Positions 24,903 to 33,017 of a stretch of DNA of 35,952 nt are shown one piece after another. Every line of letters begins with the position of its first letter. Position 1 is the first letter of the stretch. Source of the DNA: a virus; IMG/VR virus record IMGVR_UViG_3300025684_000032, positions 1 to 35,952 of that record. The stretch is one strand, 5' to 3'. The notes beneath the pieces were generated by a model. It was not told the origin of the DNA and did not search any database. It saw nothing but the letters and a program-made list of their open reading frames with translations. Position numbers and translations under genes: made by a program.

Positions 24903-26315
24903 TTAGCCTGCTAGTTCAACACGCCATGACCCAACGGGGTAATCGCCATCAACAGATTTTAGCCATTCATTGTCATTAAATCTATATTGTACACTTGTAT
25001 TTAGATTTGTGGTATATGTAACTGCTGTTGCAGCACTTGCATCAAATACAATATTCCACTTAGTTCCGTTCCACTCGATAATATCATTTGCGCTTGCCAC
25101 AATTCCTGTGCCGTCTGCATTTTGCCAAGCAACTGGTATATTAGTTGCAGTATCATCACCTAAGTCTTCTAGCAACAATAATCGTAGCCCAGATACTTTA
25201 ATACTTGACGGATTAAAACTAACTGGATTAATAATATAATCAATGCTAGTTCGAGCTGCTATTACAGTATCACTAGGAAAACTATCAGCATCCCAGTTTA
25301 TTATTATCTTAGTTTCATCAAACGGACTTAGTGTAAACGTGCCTGTTACAGTGCTATCATTATCGGTACTTGTAAGGTGCATACGACTAACATCAGCAGC
25401 ATACGTTCCTGGAAGTGCTTCAAATATTTCTCTCCAGTTCTTATTACCAACTATACCATTTGAGTATAGTTGGACTGTATCAACATCTACGTACACACCA
25501 TACTTGTTGTAATTAACATTTGCCATTTGTCCTGCAACAAGTGAAGTGGCTTTATTGCCAAATTTGTTGCTTGATACACCTGCTTTTGCAACATCATCAT
25601 ATTGATTTAATTGTGGAACAGTAACTCCGTCTTCAATTGTTCCGCGTTCTTCGTCAAACATGCTTGTAATAATATTAGTAATAACGCCCATTTTGCGTAC
25701 TTTTGTTGGAGGACTAATGTAAATTGGTACAGTAAATGCTAAAGTAGAAATATCTATTTCACTATCTACACCAACAGGTACACTTCTATTCGACCATGTT
25801 ACATTTTCTAAATTAACAACAGTGATACTAGTCCAGTCGATAAAATTCTCAGTTGTTTGCATTTCTAAACTTGGATTAAACAATACAAGTATTTGCTCTA
25901 ATAACTGCAATTTTTGATCAGTGTTTGACGTCCATATATCTGCATTAATGCGCATCATATACGGTGTAGGTATTAATCTTTCAACTGTGTAGTTTTTTCC
26001 CTGTACGTTAAGATATTCGCCTGCATCGTTGTCCCACTCGCGTTCTCTAATATTAGTTTTGCGTGTGTATGTTGCATCAGTTAGTCTGTCTTTATCTAGT
26101 TCTAGCCCAGTTAAATATACTGCAATACGAGGCGCACTGGGTAATTTGTTTTCACTGTTCTCTCTAATAATGTTTGATACTTGGCGAGTTAGATCACCGT
26201 AAGTTACTGGCACATCTTTTTGTATTCCTTTGCCATCTTGCACAGGAAAGTTACTCAAAATTCTCATCATTTGAGTAATATATCTTCTTACTTGACCGTC
26301 ATAAAAATGTTGCAT
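24903..26315 (-). CDS. gp15: Tail sheath stabiliser / tail completion protein gp15
   Basis: It starts MQHFYDGQVRRYITQMMRIL and contains VPVTYGDLTRQ, YTVERLIPTPYMMRI, WTSNTDQKLQLLEQILVLF, NPSLEMQTT-x-x-FIDWTS and VPIYISPPTKVRKMG. These are the hallmark stretches of marine T4-like gp15. The gp15 hexamer caps the tail and joins it to the neck. At 470 residues it is much longer than T4 gp15 (272); the extra is a beta-rich C-terminal region. Its ATG overlaps the gp14 stop (TAATG), so the two are coupled. Confidence 0.9.
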   Translation of the reverse strand: MQHFYDGQVRRYITQMMRILSNFPVQDGKGIQKDVPVTYGDLTRQVSNIIRENSENKLPSAPRIAVYLTGLELDKDRLTDATYTRKTNIREREWDNDAGEYLNVQGKNYTVERLIPTPYMMRINADIWTSNTDQKLQLLEQILVLFNPSLEMQTTENFIDWTSITVVNLENVTWSNRSVPVGVDSEIDISTLAFTVPIYISPPTKVRKMGVITNIITSMFDEERGTIEDGVTVPQLNQYDDVAKAGVSSNKFGNKATSLVAGQMANVNYNKYGVYVDVDTVQLYSNGIVGNKNWREIFEALPGTYAADVSRMHLTSTDNDSTVTGTFTLSPFDETKIIINWDADSFPSDTVIAARTSIDYIINPVSFNPSSIKVSGLRLLLLEDLGDDTATNIPVAWQNADGTGIVASANDIIEWNGTKWNIVFDASAATAVTYTTNLNTSVQYRFNDNEWLKSVDGDYPVGSWRVELAG

Positions 26316-27490
26316 TAATTATCCGCCGTAGGTTTCTTTGGTTTAAGTGCCTTAGAAAGACTTTGTCTTTCTTGAACTGTTTCGCCACTAATTTGACTAG
26401 TTTTGGTATTATTAATAAAACTAGACTTGTAAGTCTGTCTTTCAAGTGTATTACTTAGTGACATTCTGATATCGTCTTGTACTTTAACCCAACGTGCTCC
26501 GTCATATCGGAACATTCTATTTGGTAAAAAGTCTGTACGTAAAAAATAGTCGCCGCTTACATTGTTCCGAGGAAACTGTATTCCAAAGCCGAATGGCGCA
26601 CCATTCGGAGCACTATCACCTGTGCCAACTAAGTAACCTGTATAACCTTCGCGCTCTGGTCTATTAACTACATCGTCTGCACTAACTACAATATTGCTTG
26701 CTTCTAAGTCAGTATCGTCAGCAGTTTGTAAATCAACACTTCCGTCATCGTTTGTACTCACTGTGTAATAGTGATTTATATCATATCCGCTTTTAGGAGC
26801 ATCTGCTTCTGCTTGTGCAACTACTGCATTTGAAATCTGCATTTCTTTTTCGTATGTAGATAGCAAGTCACGCAGAGTATTGTCGCTACCTTCTTCAGCA
26901 GGCAAATCTAATATTTCTTTATATTCTTGTCCGTCGTATATTTGCTTTAATTTTAAGCGGTATAAGTGCGGGTACCAAGTTGCTGAAAATCCTTCAGCAG
27001 AACGATTAACATCTTCTACAACATAAAAGCGTTTAAGTGCAACACTATAATCATTAAGTGCATATTCATCTTTTAGGTGTGGCAATTCAATTACATCACC
27101 GCTCATAATCTTTCTGCCTAATGTTTTAACACTACTGTTCATATGTATAGTTAACATCAATGTATCATTACTTAGGAACAATCCAAACTGTGATAAATCA
27201 AAGTCAATGTCTTGAACGTTGTAAATGCCACGCATACTGTATACGTCTGGATCATACTTTCTATCTCTATTTTCTAAGAATAGTAAGTCTTGTATGTTAG
27301 TTTCTTTTACAGCATCGTATGTAGGTTGATCGGCTGTGCCTTCACCTTCAGCAGGATTTTCTGCCCCAAGAAACTTGTGAATATTAATGTCAGTGCCGCC
27401 GATAGTGAACATTTCTTGGATTTGCTTGTCTAAGAAATAATAATCATTACCGCGTTCCGGTTTGTATAGTGATAAGCGAGGGATAACCAT
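26315..27490 (-). CDS. gp14: Neck protein gp14
   Basis: Diagnostic segments are YYFLDKQIQEMFTIGGTDIN, KIMSGDVIELPHLKDEYAL, KRFYVVEDVNRSAEGFSATW and YPHLYRLKLKQIY, characteristic of marine T4-like gp14, which with gp13 forms the neck that closes the filled head. The start at 27490 (MVIPRLSLYKPERG) is preferred. An ATG six codons earlier at 27508 touches the late promoter box and would not be in the transcript. The SD-like AGGAG is unusually close to this ATG. The product is 391 residues against 256 in T4. Confidence 0.88.
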   Translation of the reverse strand: MVIPRLSLYKPERGNDYYFLDKQIQEMFTIGGTDINIHKFLGAENPAEGEGTADQPTYDAVKETNIQDLLFLENRDRKYDPDVYSMRGIYNVQDIDFDLSQFGLFLSNDTLMLTIHMNSSVKTLGRKIMSGDVIELPHLKDEYALNDYSVALKRFYVVEDVNRSAEGFSATWYPHLYRLKLKQIYDGQEYKEILDLPAEEGSDNTLRDLLSTYEKEMQISNAVVAQAEADAPKSGYDINHYYTVSTNDDGSVDLQTADDTDLEASNIVVSADDVVNRPEREGYTGYLVGTGDSAPNGAPFGFGIQFPRNNVSGDYFLRTDFLPNRMFRYDGARWVKVQDDIRMSLSNTLERQTYKSSFINNTKTSQISGETVQERQSLSKALKPKKPTADN

Positions 27491-27507
27491 TCTCCTATTG
27501 TTATACA

Positions 27508-27515
27508 TATTTATC
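27508..27515 (-). promoter_or_regulatory. Late promoter box GATAAATA for gp14-gp15
   Basis: On the minus strand GATAAATA ends at 27508. Transcription would start near 27502, 12 nt before the chosen gp14 ATG. It is one arm of the palindrome at 27508-27528. Confidence 0.65.
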
Positions 27516-27520
27516 GTAAC

Positions 27521-27528
27521 GATAAATA
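27521..27528 (+). promoter_or_regulatory. Late promoter box GATAAATA for gp13
   Basis: GATAAATACT lies 18 nt before the gp13 ATG, with GGAG at 27534-27537, about where the transcript should begin. Confidence 0.7.
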
Positions 27529-27546
27529 CTATTGGAGAACTTCATA

Positions 27547-28302
27547 ATGACATTAGCGACACAAAAACAAGAAGTATACGATTATGTTAACACATTCCTC
27601 GGCGGAGGCATGGTTGATGTTGAACTTGATCCTATACACTATCAAACTGGCTTGAAAAAAGCGTTAACACGTTACAGAATGCGCAGTGACCATGCAGTTG
27701 AAGAAAGCTATATGTTTTTAACAACTGTTATAGACCAGAATGATTATGTATTACCAAATGAAGTAATGGAAGTTCGTAAAATGTATCGTAGCAGTATTGG
27801 GTCACGTGCAGGCAGTGGATCAAGTGGTAGTGTGTTTGAACCGTTTAACGCAGCATACACAAACACATATTTGTTGTCTGGATCAAAGCTAGGCGGGTTG
27901 GCAACATATGATATGTTTGCACAACATCAAGAACTAGTAGGTAGAATGTTTGGTAGCTTTATCGAGTTCAAATGGAACAATACGAGCAAAAAACTTACTC
28001 TTCTACAGCGTCCTAGAGCAGAAGAAGAACTATTACTTTACTGCTATAACTATCGCCCAGACAGTGAAATACTAAACGACTATCTTGCAAGTCAGTGGAT
28101 TAAAGACTATACACTTGCTAGTTGTAAATATATGCTAGGCGAAGCACGTTCAAAGTTTGCTACAATTGCAGGCCCACAAGGCGGTTCAACACTTAACGGT
28201 GATACACTTAAAGCTGAAGCACAAAGTGAAATGGAAAAGCTAGAAGTTGAAGTTTCCATGGCTGTTTCAGGCGGCACAGGATACGGCTTTACAATCGGCT
28301 AA
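27547..28302 (+). CDS. gp13: Neck protein gp13
   Basis: The 251-residue protein has the marine T4-like gp13 pattern: FLGGGMVDVELDPIHYQTGL, TRYRMRSDHAVEESY, YCYNYRPDSEIL, WIKDYTLASCKYMLGEAR and IAGPQGGSTLNGD. The ATG at 27547 is taken because GGAG lies 9 nt before it; an upstream TTG (27532) would precede the transcript start. It works with gp14 to seal the head, yet here it is divergent from gp14 rather than in the 13-14-15 order of T4. Confidence 0.9.
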   Translation: MTLATQKQEVYDYVNTFLGGGMVDVELDPIHYQTGLKKALTRYRMRSDHAVEESYMFLTTVIDQNDYVLPNEVMEVRKMYRSSIGSRAGSGSSGSVFEPFNAAYTNTYLLSGSKLGGLATYDMFAQHQELVGRMFGSFIEFKWNNTSKKLTLLQRPRAEEELLLYCYNYRPDSEILNDYLASQWIKDYTLASCKYMLGEARSKFATIAGPQGGSTLNGDTLKAEAQSEMEKLEVEVSMAVSGGTGYGFTIG

Positions 28303-28349
28303 GTCATTGAAATCATTGAAGAAAATAATCCAATGATTTCAATGACTTA
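28300..28349. terminator. 19-bp perfect hairpin after gp13
   Basis: The arms 28300-28318 and 28331-28349 are perfectly complementary with a 12-nt loop, and the left arm contains the gp13 stop codon. Neither side has a T-tract, so it is not a standard intrinsic terminator. It could stabilise the 3' end, be an RNase III-type processing site, or end transcription by other means. Confidence 0.6.
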
Positions 28350-28386
28350 AAAACACCCAAAGTTTACGCTAACATTCTACTACCAA

Positions 28387-28394
28387 TGTAAATA
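28387..28394 (+). promoter_or_regulatory. Weak late-like box TGTAAATA
   Basis: TGTAAATA, one base from TATAAATA, lies 22 nt before the ATG at 28417 with AGGGAG between. Supported only by position. Confidence 0.3.
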
Positions 28395-28416
28395 CAATTA
28401 CAGTAGGGAGAGTCCA

Positions 28417-28671
28417 ATGTGTTCACCGTTTGTAAGAAAAGAAGCTAATAGATATTTTTGGTTAGTTAAAGGGCATTTAATTCCAAAACAAGAATCCGAT
28501 GAAATTGTAGAAGGATATTATAATAGCTATTTCAAACGGTTATGGAATAATGAGTCTCAGTGCTTAGACGTATATGAACGTGGATTTGAAGCAGCATATA
28601 AAACAAGAGAAGCAGAAATCTTAGATGAAGAAGTAGCAACTGTTGCTATTCTTGGCGGACACTACGATTAA
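28417..28671 (+). CDS. Small hypothetical protein, 84 aa
   Basis: I do not recognise this gene. The ribosome site AGGGAG is good and the frame is uninterrupted. The product is charged and aromatic (MCSPFVRKEANRYFWLVKGH, EIVEGYYNSYFKRLWNN, YERGFEAAYKTREAEILDEE), probably helical, soluble and without metal motifs. It lies between the gp13 hairpin and a sigma70-like promoter, in an accessory pocket of the structural cluster. It may be a small host-directed or regulatory protein; that is only a guess from size and place. Confidence 0.6.
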   Translation: MCSPFVRKEANRYFWLVKGHLIPKQESDEIVEGYYNSYFKRLWNNESQCLDVYERGFEAAYKTREAEILDEEVATVAILGGHYD

Positions 28672-28674
28672 CGG

Positions 28675-28703
28675 TTGACAACTCTTAATTTATAGTATAT
28701 ACT
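28675..28703 (+). promoter_or_regulatory. Sigma70-type promoter for the dNMP kinase gene
   Basis: TTGACA (28675-28680), exactly 17 nt, then TATACT (28698-28703). The start would be near 28710, leaving a 16-nt leader with AGGAGA before the ATG at 28726. Confidence 0.8.
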
Positions 28704-28725
28704 ATATAAAAGTTAGGAGAACATT

Positions 28726-29247
28726 ATGGACAAGTTAAAATTATTAGTAATAGGCCACGGCCGACATGGCAAAGATACTGTGTGTGAAATGCTTCGAGAT
28801 ATGTATAGATACACGTTCGAAAGCAGTTCAAAATTTTGTAGCAAACAATTTATTTACAATGATCTAAAGGACAAGTATGGATATGCTAATGAGGAAGAGT
28901 GTTATGCTGACAGGCATAATCACAGAGCAGAATGGTATAATGCTATTTGTGAGTATAATGTTCCTGATGCAGCAACTCTAGGTAGAGAAATGTTTGCTGC
29001 TTACGATATCTATTGTGGCTTGCGCAACAAACGCGAATACTATGCTATGAAAAATACTGGTGTATTTGATAAAGTAATTTGGGTAGATAGATCAGATCAT
29101 TTACCTCCTGAAAGCAATGATTCGATGAGTTTAGAACCTTGGATGGCTGATTATATTATTGATAATAACGGAACACTTGGAGATTTAGCATTCAACGTAG
29201 GACAACTTATTAATTACATTAATCCTTACGATACTGCTCAGTGTTAA
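28726..29247 (+). CDS. Deoxynucleoside monophosphate kinase-like protein (gp1-like)
   Basis: This is a 173-residue P-loop protein with GHGRHGKDT at residues 10-18. The Asp after the Lys and the following Thr match the GKDT form of the T4 gp1 dNMP kinase P-loop. DAATLGREMFAAYDIYCGLR and VIWVDRSDHLPPE fit the later base- and phosphate-binding parts, and the protein ends with a short helix. It is shorter than T4 gp1 (241 aa). The expected role is phosphorylation of dNMPs for phage DNA synthesis. Its own host-type promoter agrees with early expression inside a late region. The stop overlaps the HNH gene stop in a TTAA. Confidence 0.7.
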   Translation: MDKLKLLVIGHGRHGKDTVCEMLRDMYRYTFESSSKFCSKQFIYNDLKDKYGYANEEECYADRHNHRAEWYNAICEYNVPDAATLGREMFAAYDIYCGLRNKREYYAMKNTGVFDKVIWVDRSDHLPPESNDSMSLEPWMADYIIDNNGTLGDLAFNVGQLINYINPYDTAQC

Positions 29248-29579
29248 AAATCAGGACGTAAATCTCCCTGCTTCCAGCGTATACCTTCTTTTTGAGTTAT
29301 ACGTTGGCAGTTAGCACATATAGTTTTTAAGTTGTTTGGTCTACAGTTTTGTAGATCTCCATCTATATGAAATACATTAAACTGTTCCGAATGTTTTGAT
29401 TTAAATCCGCACTTTTCACAAACATCCTTCTTTTCGTATCCACGTTGTTTCCATAACGGTATTCCGTGTCCAGCACCATTATGCAAACAGCGTTCGCATT
29501 TCTTTCGATAATAAGTTTTGCCTTCTTTACGGTAGTTTATTGCAGCAGGACGTTGCCCGCAAGTGCATAATGGTCTCAT
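29244..29579 (-). CDS. HNH endonuclease-like zinc protein
   Basis: The 111-residue protein has two zinc clusters: Cys5-x-Cys7 with Cys28-x2-Cys31, and Cys54-x2-Cys57 with Cys88-x2-Cys91. Between the latter is the HNH core VFHIDGDLQNCRPNNLKTIC (His71, Asn82/Asn83). This is the layout of small phage HNH nucleases, several of which act as free-standing homing enzymes. It lies between the dNMP kinase and gp18, convergent with the kinase. AAAAGGTGAG precedes the ATG. Whether it still cleaves, and where, is unknown. Confidence 0.85.
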   Translation of the reverse strand: MRPLCTCGQRPAAINYRKEGKTYYRKKCERCLHNGAGHGIPLWKQRGYEKKDVCEKCGFKSKHSEQFNVFHIDGDLQNCRPNNLKTICANCQRITQKEGIRWKQGDLRPDF

Positions 29580-29646
29580 ATTGTATTTAGCTCACCTTTT
29601 CGGTACCTTTTTCGATGGTATTAGCTAGGTGTTTTGATGCCATTGT

Positions 29647-29654
29647 AATAAATA
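29647..29654 (+). promoter_or_regulatory. Late promoter box AATAAATA for gp18
   Basis: AATAAATACT lies 40 nt before the gp18 ATG, with AGGAG at 29683-29687. This is the longest leader among the late genes here. Confidence 0.6.
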
Positions 29655-29694
29655 CTGTATAGAGAAAACACTACTATTCAACAGGAGAAATAAA

Positions 29695-32600
29695 ATGGCA
29701 TTAGTATCACCAGGCGTAGAAGTCAATGTAATTGACGAATCATTCTACACTCCGGCAGGCGGTGGAACAGTACCTATGATTTTTGTTGCTACAGCTTCTA
29801 ATAAAACTAGAAGTAGCGGAACAGGAATTGCAGCAGGTACTACCAAAGCAAATGCAGGCAAACCTTATTTAATCACTAGTCAAAGAGAGCTCGGCGAAAC
29901 TTTTGGCGATGCACTATTTTACAGTGATGCAAACAATAATATGATCCACGGCGGAGAGCTTAACGAATACGGCCTTAATACAGCATATTCAACTTTAGCT
30001 GTATCAAATCGTGCATATGTTGTTCGTGCAGACTTAGACCTAGCAGCACTTACAGCAAGTGCAACAGCACCAGGCGGCGAACCAGCAGATAATGCAGCGT
30101 GGGTAGACACACAAGTTACTAATTTTGGTATACTTGAATGGAATTCAGCAGCAGTTACAACAACAGGCGGCCAGTCATTTAGTTCCGTAGAAAAAACTGT
30201 AATTGTCCAAGCTACTGACATTGACAGTGGAACCGATGCACCAAAGCTATCAATTGGACAAATAGGCGACTATGCAATTGACGCAACTATTGCATCAGGC
30301 GACACTGCACAGAAATTTAGAGCGTTTTATAAAACTCCAGGACACAGCACAGCAGCCGGTACCGCAGGTACTTGGGTTAAAGTAGGTTCTGCACAATGGA
30401 GTGCAAGTTTTCCAGCAGTACGCGGAACAGCAACACCTGTTGCAATTGCACTGGGTGACGAATTAACAATTAATAATTTAGTTGTTACTGCAACTGGAAC
30501 AACACTTACACAACTTGCAGCTGATATTATCGCCCGTGGCATTCCAGGTGTTACAGCAGCAGTTGTTGATAGTGCAATCGAAATTTACTCAACTGGCGTA
30601 GCTGTTGAAATTGAAACTGGCGCTGGCGCACTAGTTGGCGATGCAGGCGTTGCATCTGATGATGGCGGCGCATTAGGCATTGTTGCTAAAATATACGCAG
30701 CACCAAAAGTAACTATTGCTCCACACACAAACGTTCCGGCATATAAGATTGCAGGAGCATCTGAAGCACCAACTGGTTCGCTTTGGATTAAAACAACTAC
30801 ACCAAATGGCGGCGCAGACTTTAGCGTTAAGAAATATAGCACCGACACACAATTATGGGGTGCTGTAACTGCTCCAATGTATGCAACACCAGAAGCTGCA
30901 TTGTTTGGTTTAGATAAAGCAAACGGTGGCGCAAGTTTACTTGCAGGCGATCTTTATGTTAAAGCAAATATTGAAGAAGAAACTCCAACACTTGTAAACT
31001 TTAGAGTTTTTGAAAGAGCAGCAACAGGTGCAACTTCAATAACTAGTGATAAAATTGCTACACAGCTTACAGCAAATACATATGCATTTACACTAGAAGA
31101 AACCAAAGCAAACTCTTTAGTAAGAACAGCTAAAACTATCAATGTTACTACATTAGGTGCAAGTACAGACGCTGACTTAATTGCAGGTTTAATTAACGCA
31201 GCAAACTTTACAAACATAGTTGCACTAGTTGACGCAACTAACAAAATTGTTATTCAACACAAAACAGGCGGCGATATTAGAATTGCTGACACTGGCGGCG
31301 TACTAGCACTAGCTGGGTTTGTTGCTACAGGCAACAATAAAAAAGCTAACTTGTATACAGCGCCAACAGGTGATGCTGCTAATGACGTAGTTGCTTCAAA
31401 CTGGAAGCCACTAGTAGCAACAGCAAGTGCTAATGCACCATCAAGCTTAACAGCTGATGGTACACTTTGGTATAGTTCAGTTGTTGACGAAGCTGATATT
31501 ATGGTACACAATGGTACAGGTTGGAAGGGTTATTTGCAAGAATATCCAAGTTCAAACGCAACAGGTCCAATTGTTAGTGCTACACAGCCTACTAAACAAA
31601 CCGATGGTGTAACTTCATTAGTTGAAGGCGACCTTTGGATTGATACAAGTAATGTCGAAGAGTACGGTACAATTTACCGCTACAATGCTACACTTGCAAA
31701 GTGGGTATTAGTTGACAAAGCAGACCAAACTACAGAAAATGGTATTTTGTTTGCTGATGCACGTTGGAGTACAAACGGCGGAAGTTCAACTTCGCACATT
31801 GCTGGAACTATTGAAGAGCTACTAGTTGACGATTACTTAGACGCAGATGCTCCTGATCCTGCACTATACCCAGAAGGTATGTTGCTATGGAATACACGCA
31901 GAAGTGGATTTAACGTTAAGCGTTTTGAGCGTAACTATGTAGATACAACTGCAAACAACACACGTCACCAAAGTCTTGGTGTTGACGAATCTATGGCACT
32001 TTATTACCCACATCGTTGGGTTACTGATTCAAGTAACCAAGCAGACGGTTCAGGTAGCTTTGGACGTCATGCACAGCGCAAGAGTGTTGTAACAGCACTA
32101 CAAGCACTAGTTAACAGCAACCAAGATATTCGTGACGAAGAAAGTCGTCAGTTTAACTTAATGGCTACTCCAGGTTATCCAGAACTAATTGGTGAAATGA
32201 TCACACTAAACTATGACAGACGCTTAACAGCATTTGTTGTTGGTGACACGCCAGCAAGACTAACACCGGATGCAACTTCATTAAATGAATGGGCAACTAA
32301 CGTTAATCTAGCAGTTGAAGATAACGATGATGGCGCAGTGAGCCGTGATGAGTACTTGGGTATGTATTACCCATGGGGATTCACAAGTGATAACGCAGGC
32401 AACAATATTGTTGTTCCGCCAAGTCATATGGCATTACGTACATTAATATTAAATGACCAAGTTGCATTCCCCTGGTTCGCTCCAGCTGGTACACGACGTG
32501 GTGGCGTAACTAATGCTACAAGTTCAGGTTATATTACTAGCGAAGGCGAATTTGAAAGCGTAGCACTAAACACTGGACAACGTGACACACTATATGCCAA

Positions 32601-33006
32601 CAGCATCAACCCAATTACGTTTATTAGCGGCGCTGGACTTGTTGTATTTGGACAAAAGACTCGCGCAAAAAATGCAAGTGCATTGGATCGTGTCAACGTA
32701 GCACGTCTAACTGTATACTTACGTGGACAACTAGAGTTATTAGCAAGACCATACCTATTTGAACCAAACGATAAGATCACACGTGATCAGATCAAAGCAG
32801 CAGCAGATGCGCTATTGCTAGAACTAGTTGGTTTAAGAGCACTTTACGACTTCCTAGCAGTGTGTGACGAAAGTAACAACACACCAGCAAGAATTGACCG
32901 TAATGAGCTATGGTTAGACATTGCAATTGAACCTGTAAAAGCAATTGAATTTATTTACATTCCGTTGCGTATTAAGAACACTGGAGAAATTGCAGCACTA
33001 GGTTAA
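29695..33006 (+). CDS. gp18: Contractile tail sheath protein gp18, enlarged
   Basis: The N terminus (MALVSPGVEVNVIDESFYTP, VPMIFVATASNKT, GKPYLITSQRELGETFGD, ANRAYVVRADLD-like) and the C-terminal part (FNVKRFERNYVD, RQFNLMATPGYPEL, YPWGFTSDNAGNNIVVPPSH, AFPWFAPAGTRRG, ALDRVNVARLTVYLRGQLE) are gp18 hallmarks. The protein has 1103 residues against 659 in T4. The extra length is in the middle, where beta-modules with GSLWIKT, GTLWYSS and GDLWIDT repeat. These probably decorate the outer sheath surface. AGGAG lies 7 nt before the ATG. Confidence 0.93.
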   Translation: MALVSPGVEVNVIDESFYTPAGGGTVPMIFVATASNKTRSSGTGIAAGTTKANAGKPYLITSQRELGETFGDALFYSDANNNMIHGGELNEYGLNTAYSTLAVSNRAYVVRADLDLAALTASATAPGGEPADNAAWVDTQVTNFGILEWNSAAVTTTGGQSFSSVEKTVIVQATDIDSGTDAPKLSIGQIGDYAIDATIASGDTAQKFRAFYKTPGHSTAAGTAGTWVKVGSAQWSASFPAVRGTATPVAIALGDELTINNLVVTATGTTLTQLAADIIARGIPGVTAAVVDSAIEIYSTGVAVEIETGAGALVGDAGVASDDGGALGIVAKIYAAPKVTIAPHTNVPAYKIAGASEAPTGSLWIKTTTPNGGADFSVKKYSTDTQLWGAVTAPMYATPEAALFGLDKANGGASLLAGDLYVKANIEEETPTLVNFRVFERAATGATSITSDKIATQLTANTYAFTLEETKANSLVRTAKTINVTTLGASTDADLIAGLINAANFTNIVALVDATNKIVIQHKTGGDIRIADTGGVLALAGFVATGNNKKANLYTAPTGDAANDVVASNWKPLVATASANAPSSLTADGTLWYSSVVDEADIMVHNGTGWKGYLQEYPSSNATGPIVSATQPTKQTDGVTSLVEGDLWIDTSNVEEYGTIYRYNATLAKWVLVDKADQTTENGILFADARWSTNGGSSTSHIAGTIEELLVDDYLDADAPDPALYPEGMLLWNTRRSGFNVKRFERNYVDTTANNTRHQSLGVDESMALYYPHRWVTDSSNQADGSGSFGRHAQRKSVVTALQALVNSNQDIRDEESRQFNLMATPGYPELIGEMITLNYDRRLTAFVVGDTPARLTPDATSLNEWATNVNLAVEDNDDGAVSRDEYLGMYYPWGFTSDNAGNNIVVPPSHMALRTLILNDQVAFPWFAPAGTRRGGVTNATSSGYITSEGEFESVALNTGQRDTLYANSINPITFISGAGLVVFGQKTRAKNASALDRVNVARLTVYLRGQLELLARPYLFEPNDKITRDQIKAAADALLLELVGLRALYDFLAVCDESNNTPARIDRNELWLDIAIEPVKAIEFIYIPLRIKNTGEIAALG

Positions 33007-33017
33007 TATGCGCATAT

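Larger units (their letters stand above)
27508..27528. repeat. 21-bp perfect palindrome joining two divergent late promoters
   Basis: TATTTATCGT (27508-27517), a central A, and ACGATAAATA (27519-27528) are perfect inverted repeats. Each arm is a late -10 box, and the two boxes are separated by only 5 bp. Confidence 0.85.

Noticed and set aside
27491-27508. Upstream ATG at 27508 as the gp14 start
   Set aside because: It overlaps the late promoter box and precedes the likely transcript start; the ATG at 27490 follows AGGAG.
29580-29694. tRNA or other structured RNA in the gap before gp18
   Set aside because: No cloverleaf or T-loop pattern could be found; the gap holds the HNH upstream region, a late promoter box and the gp18 ribosome site.
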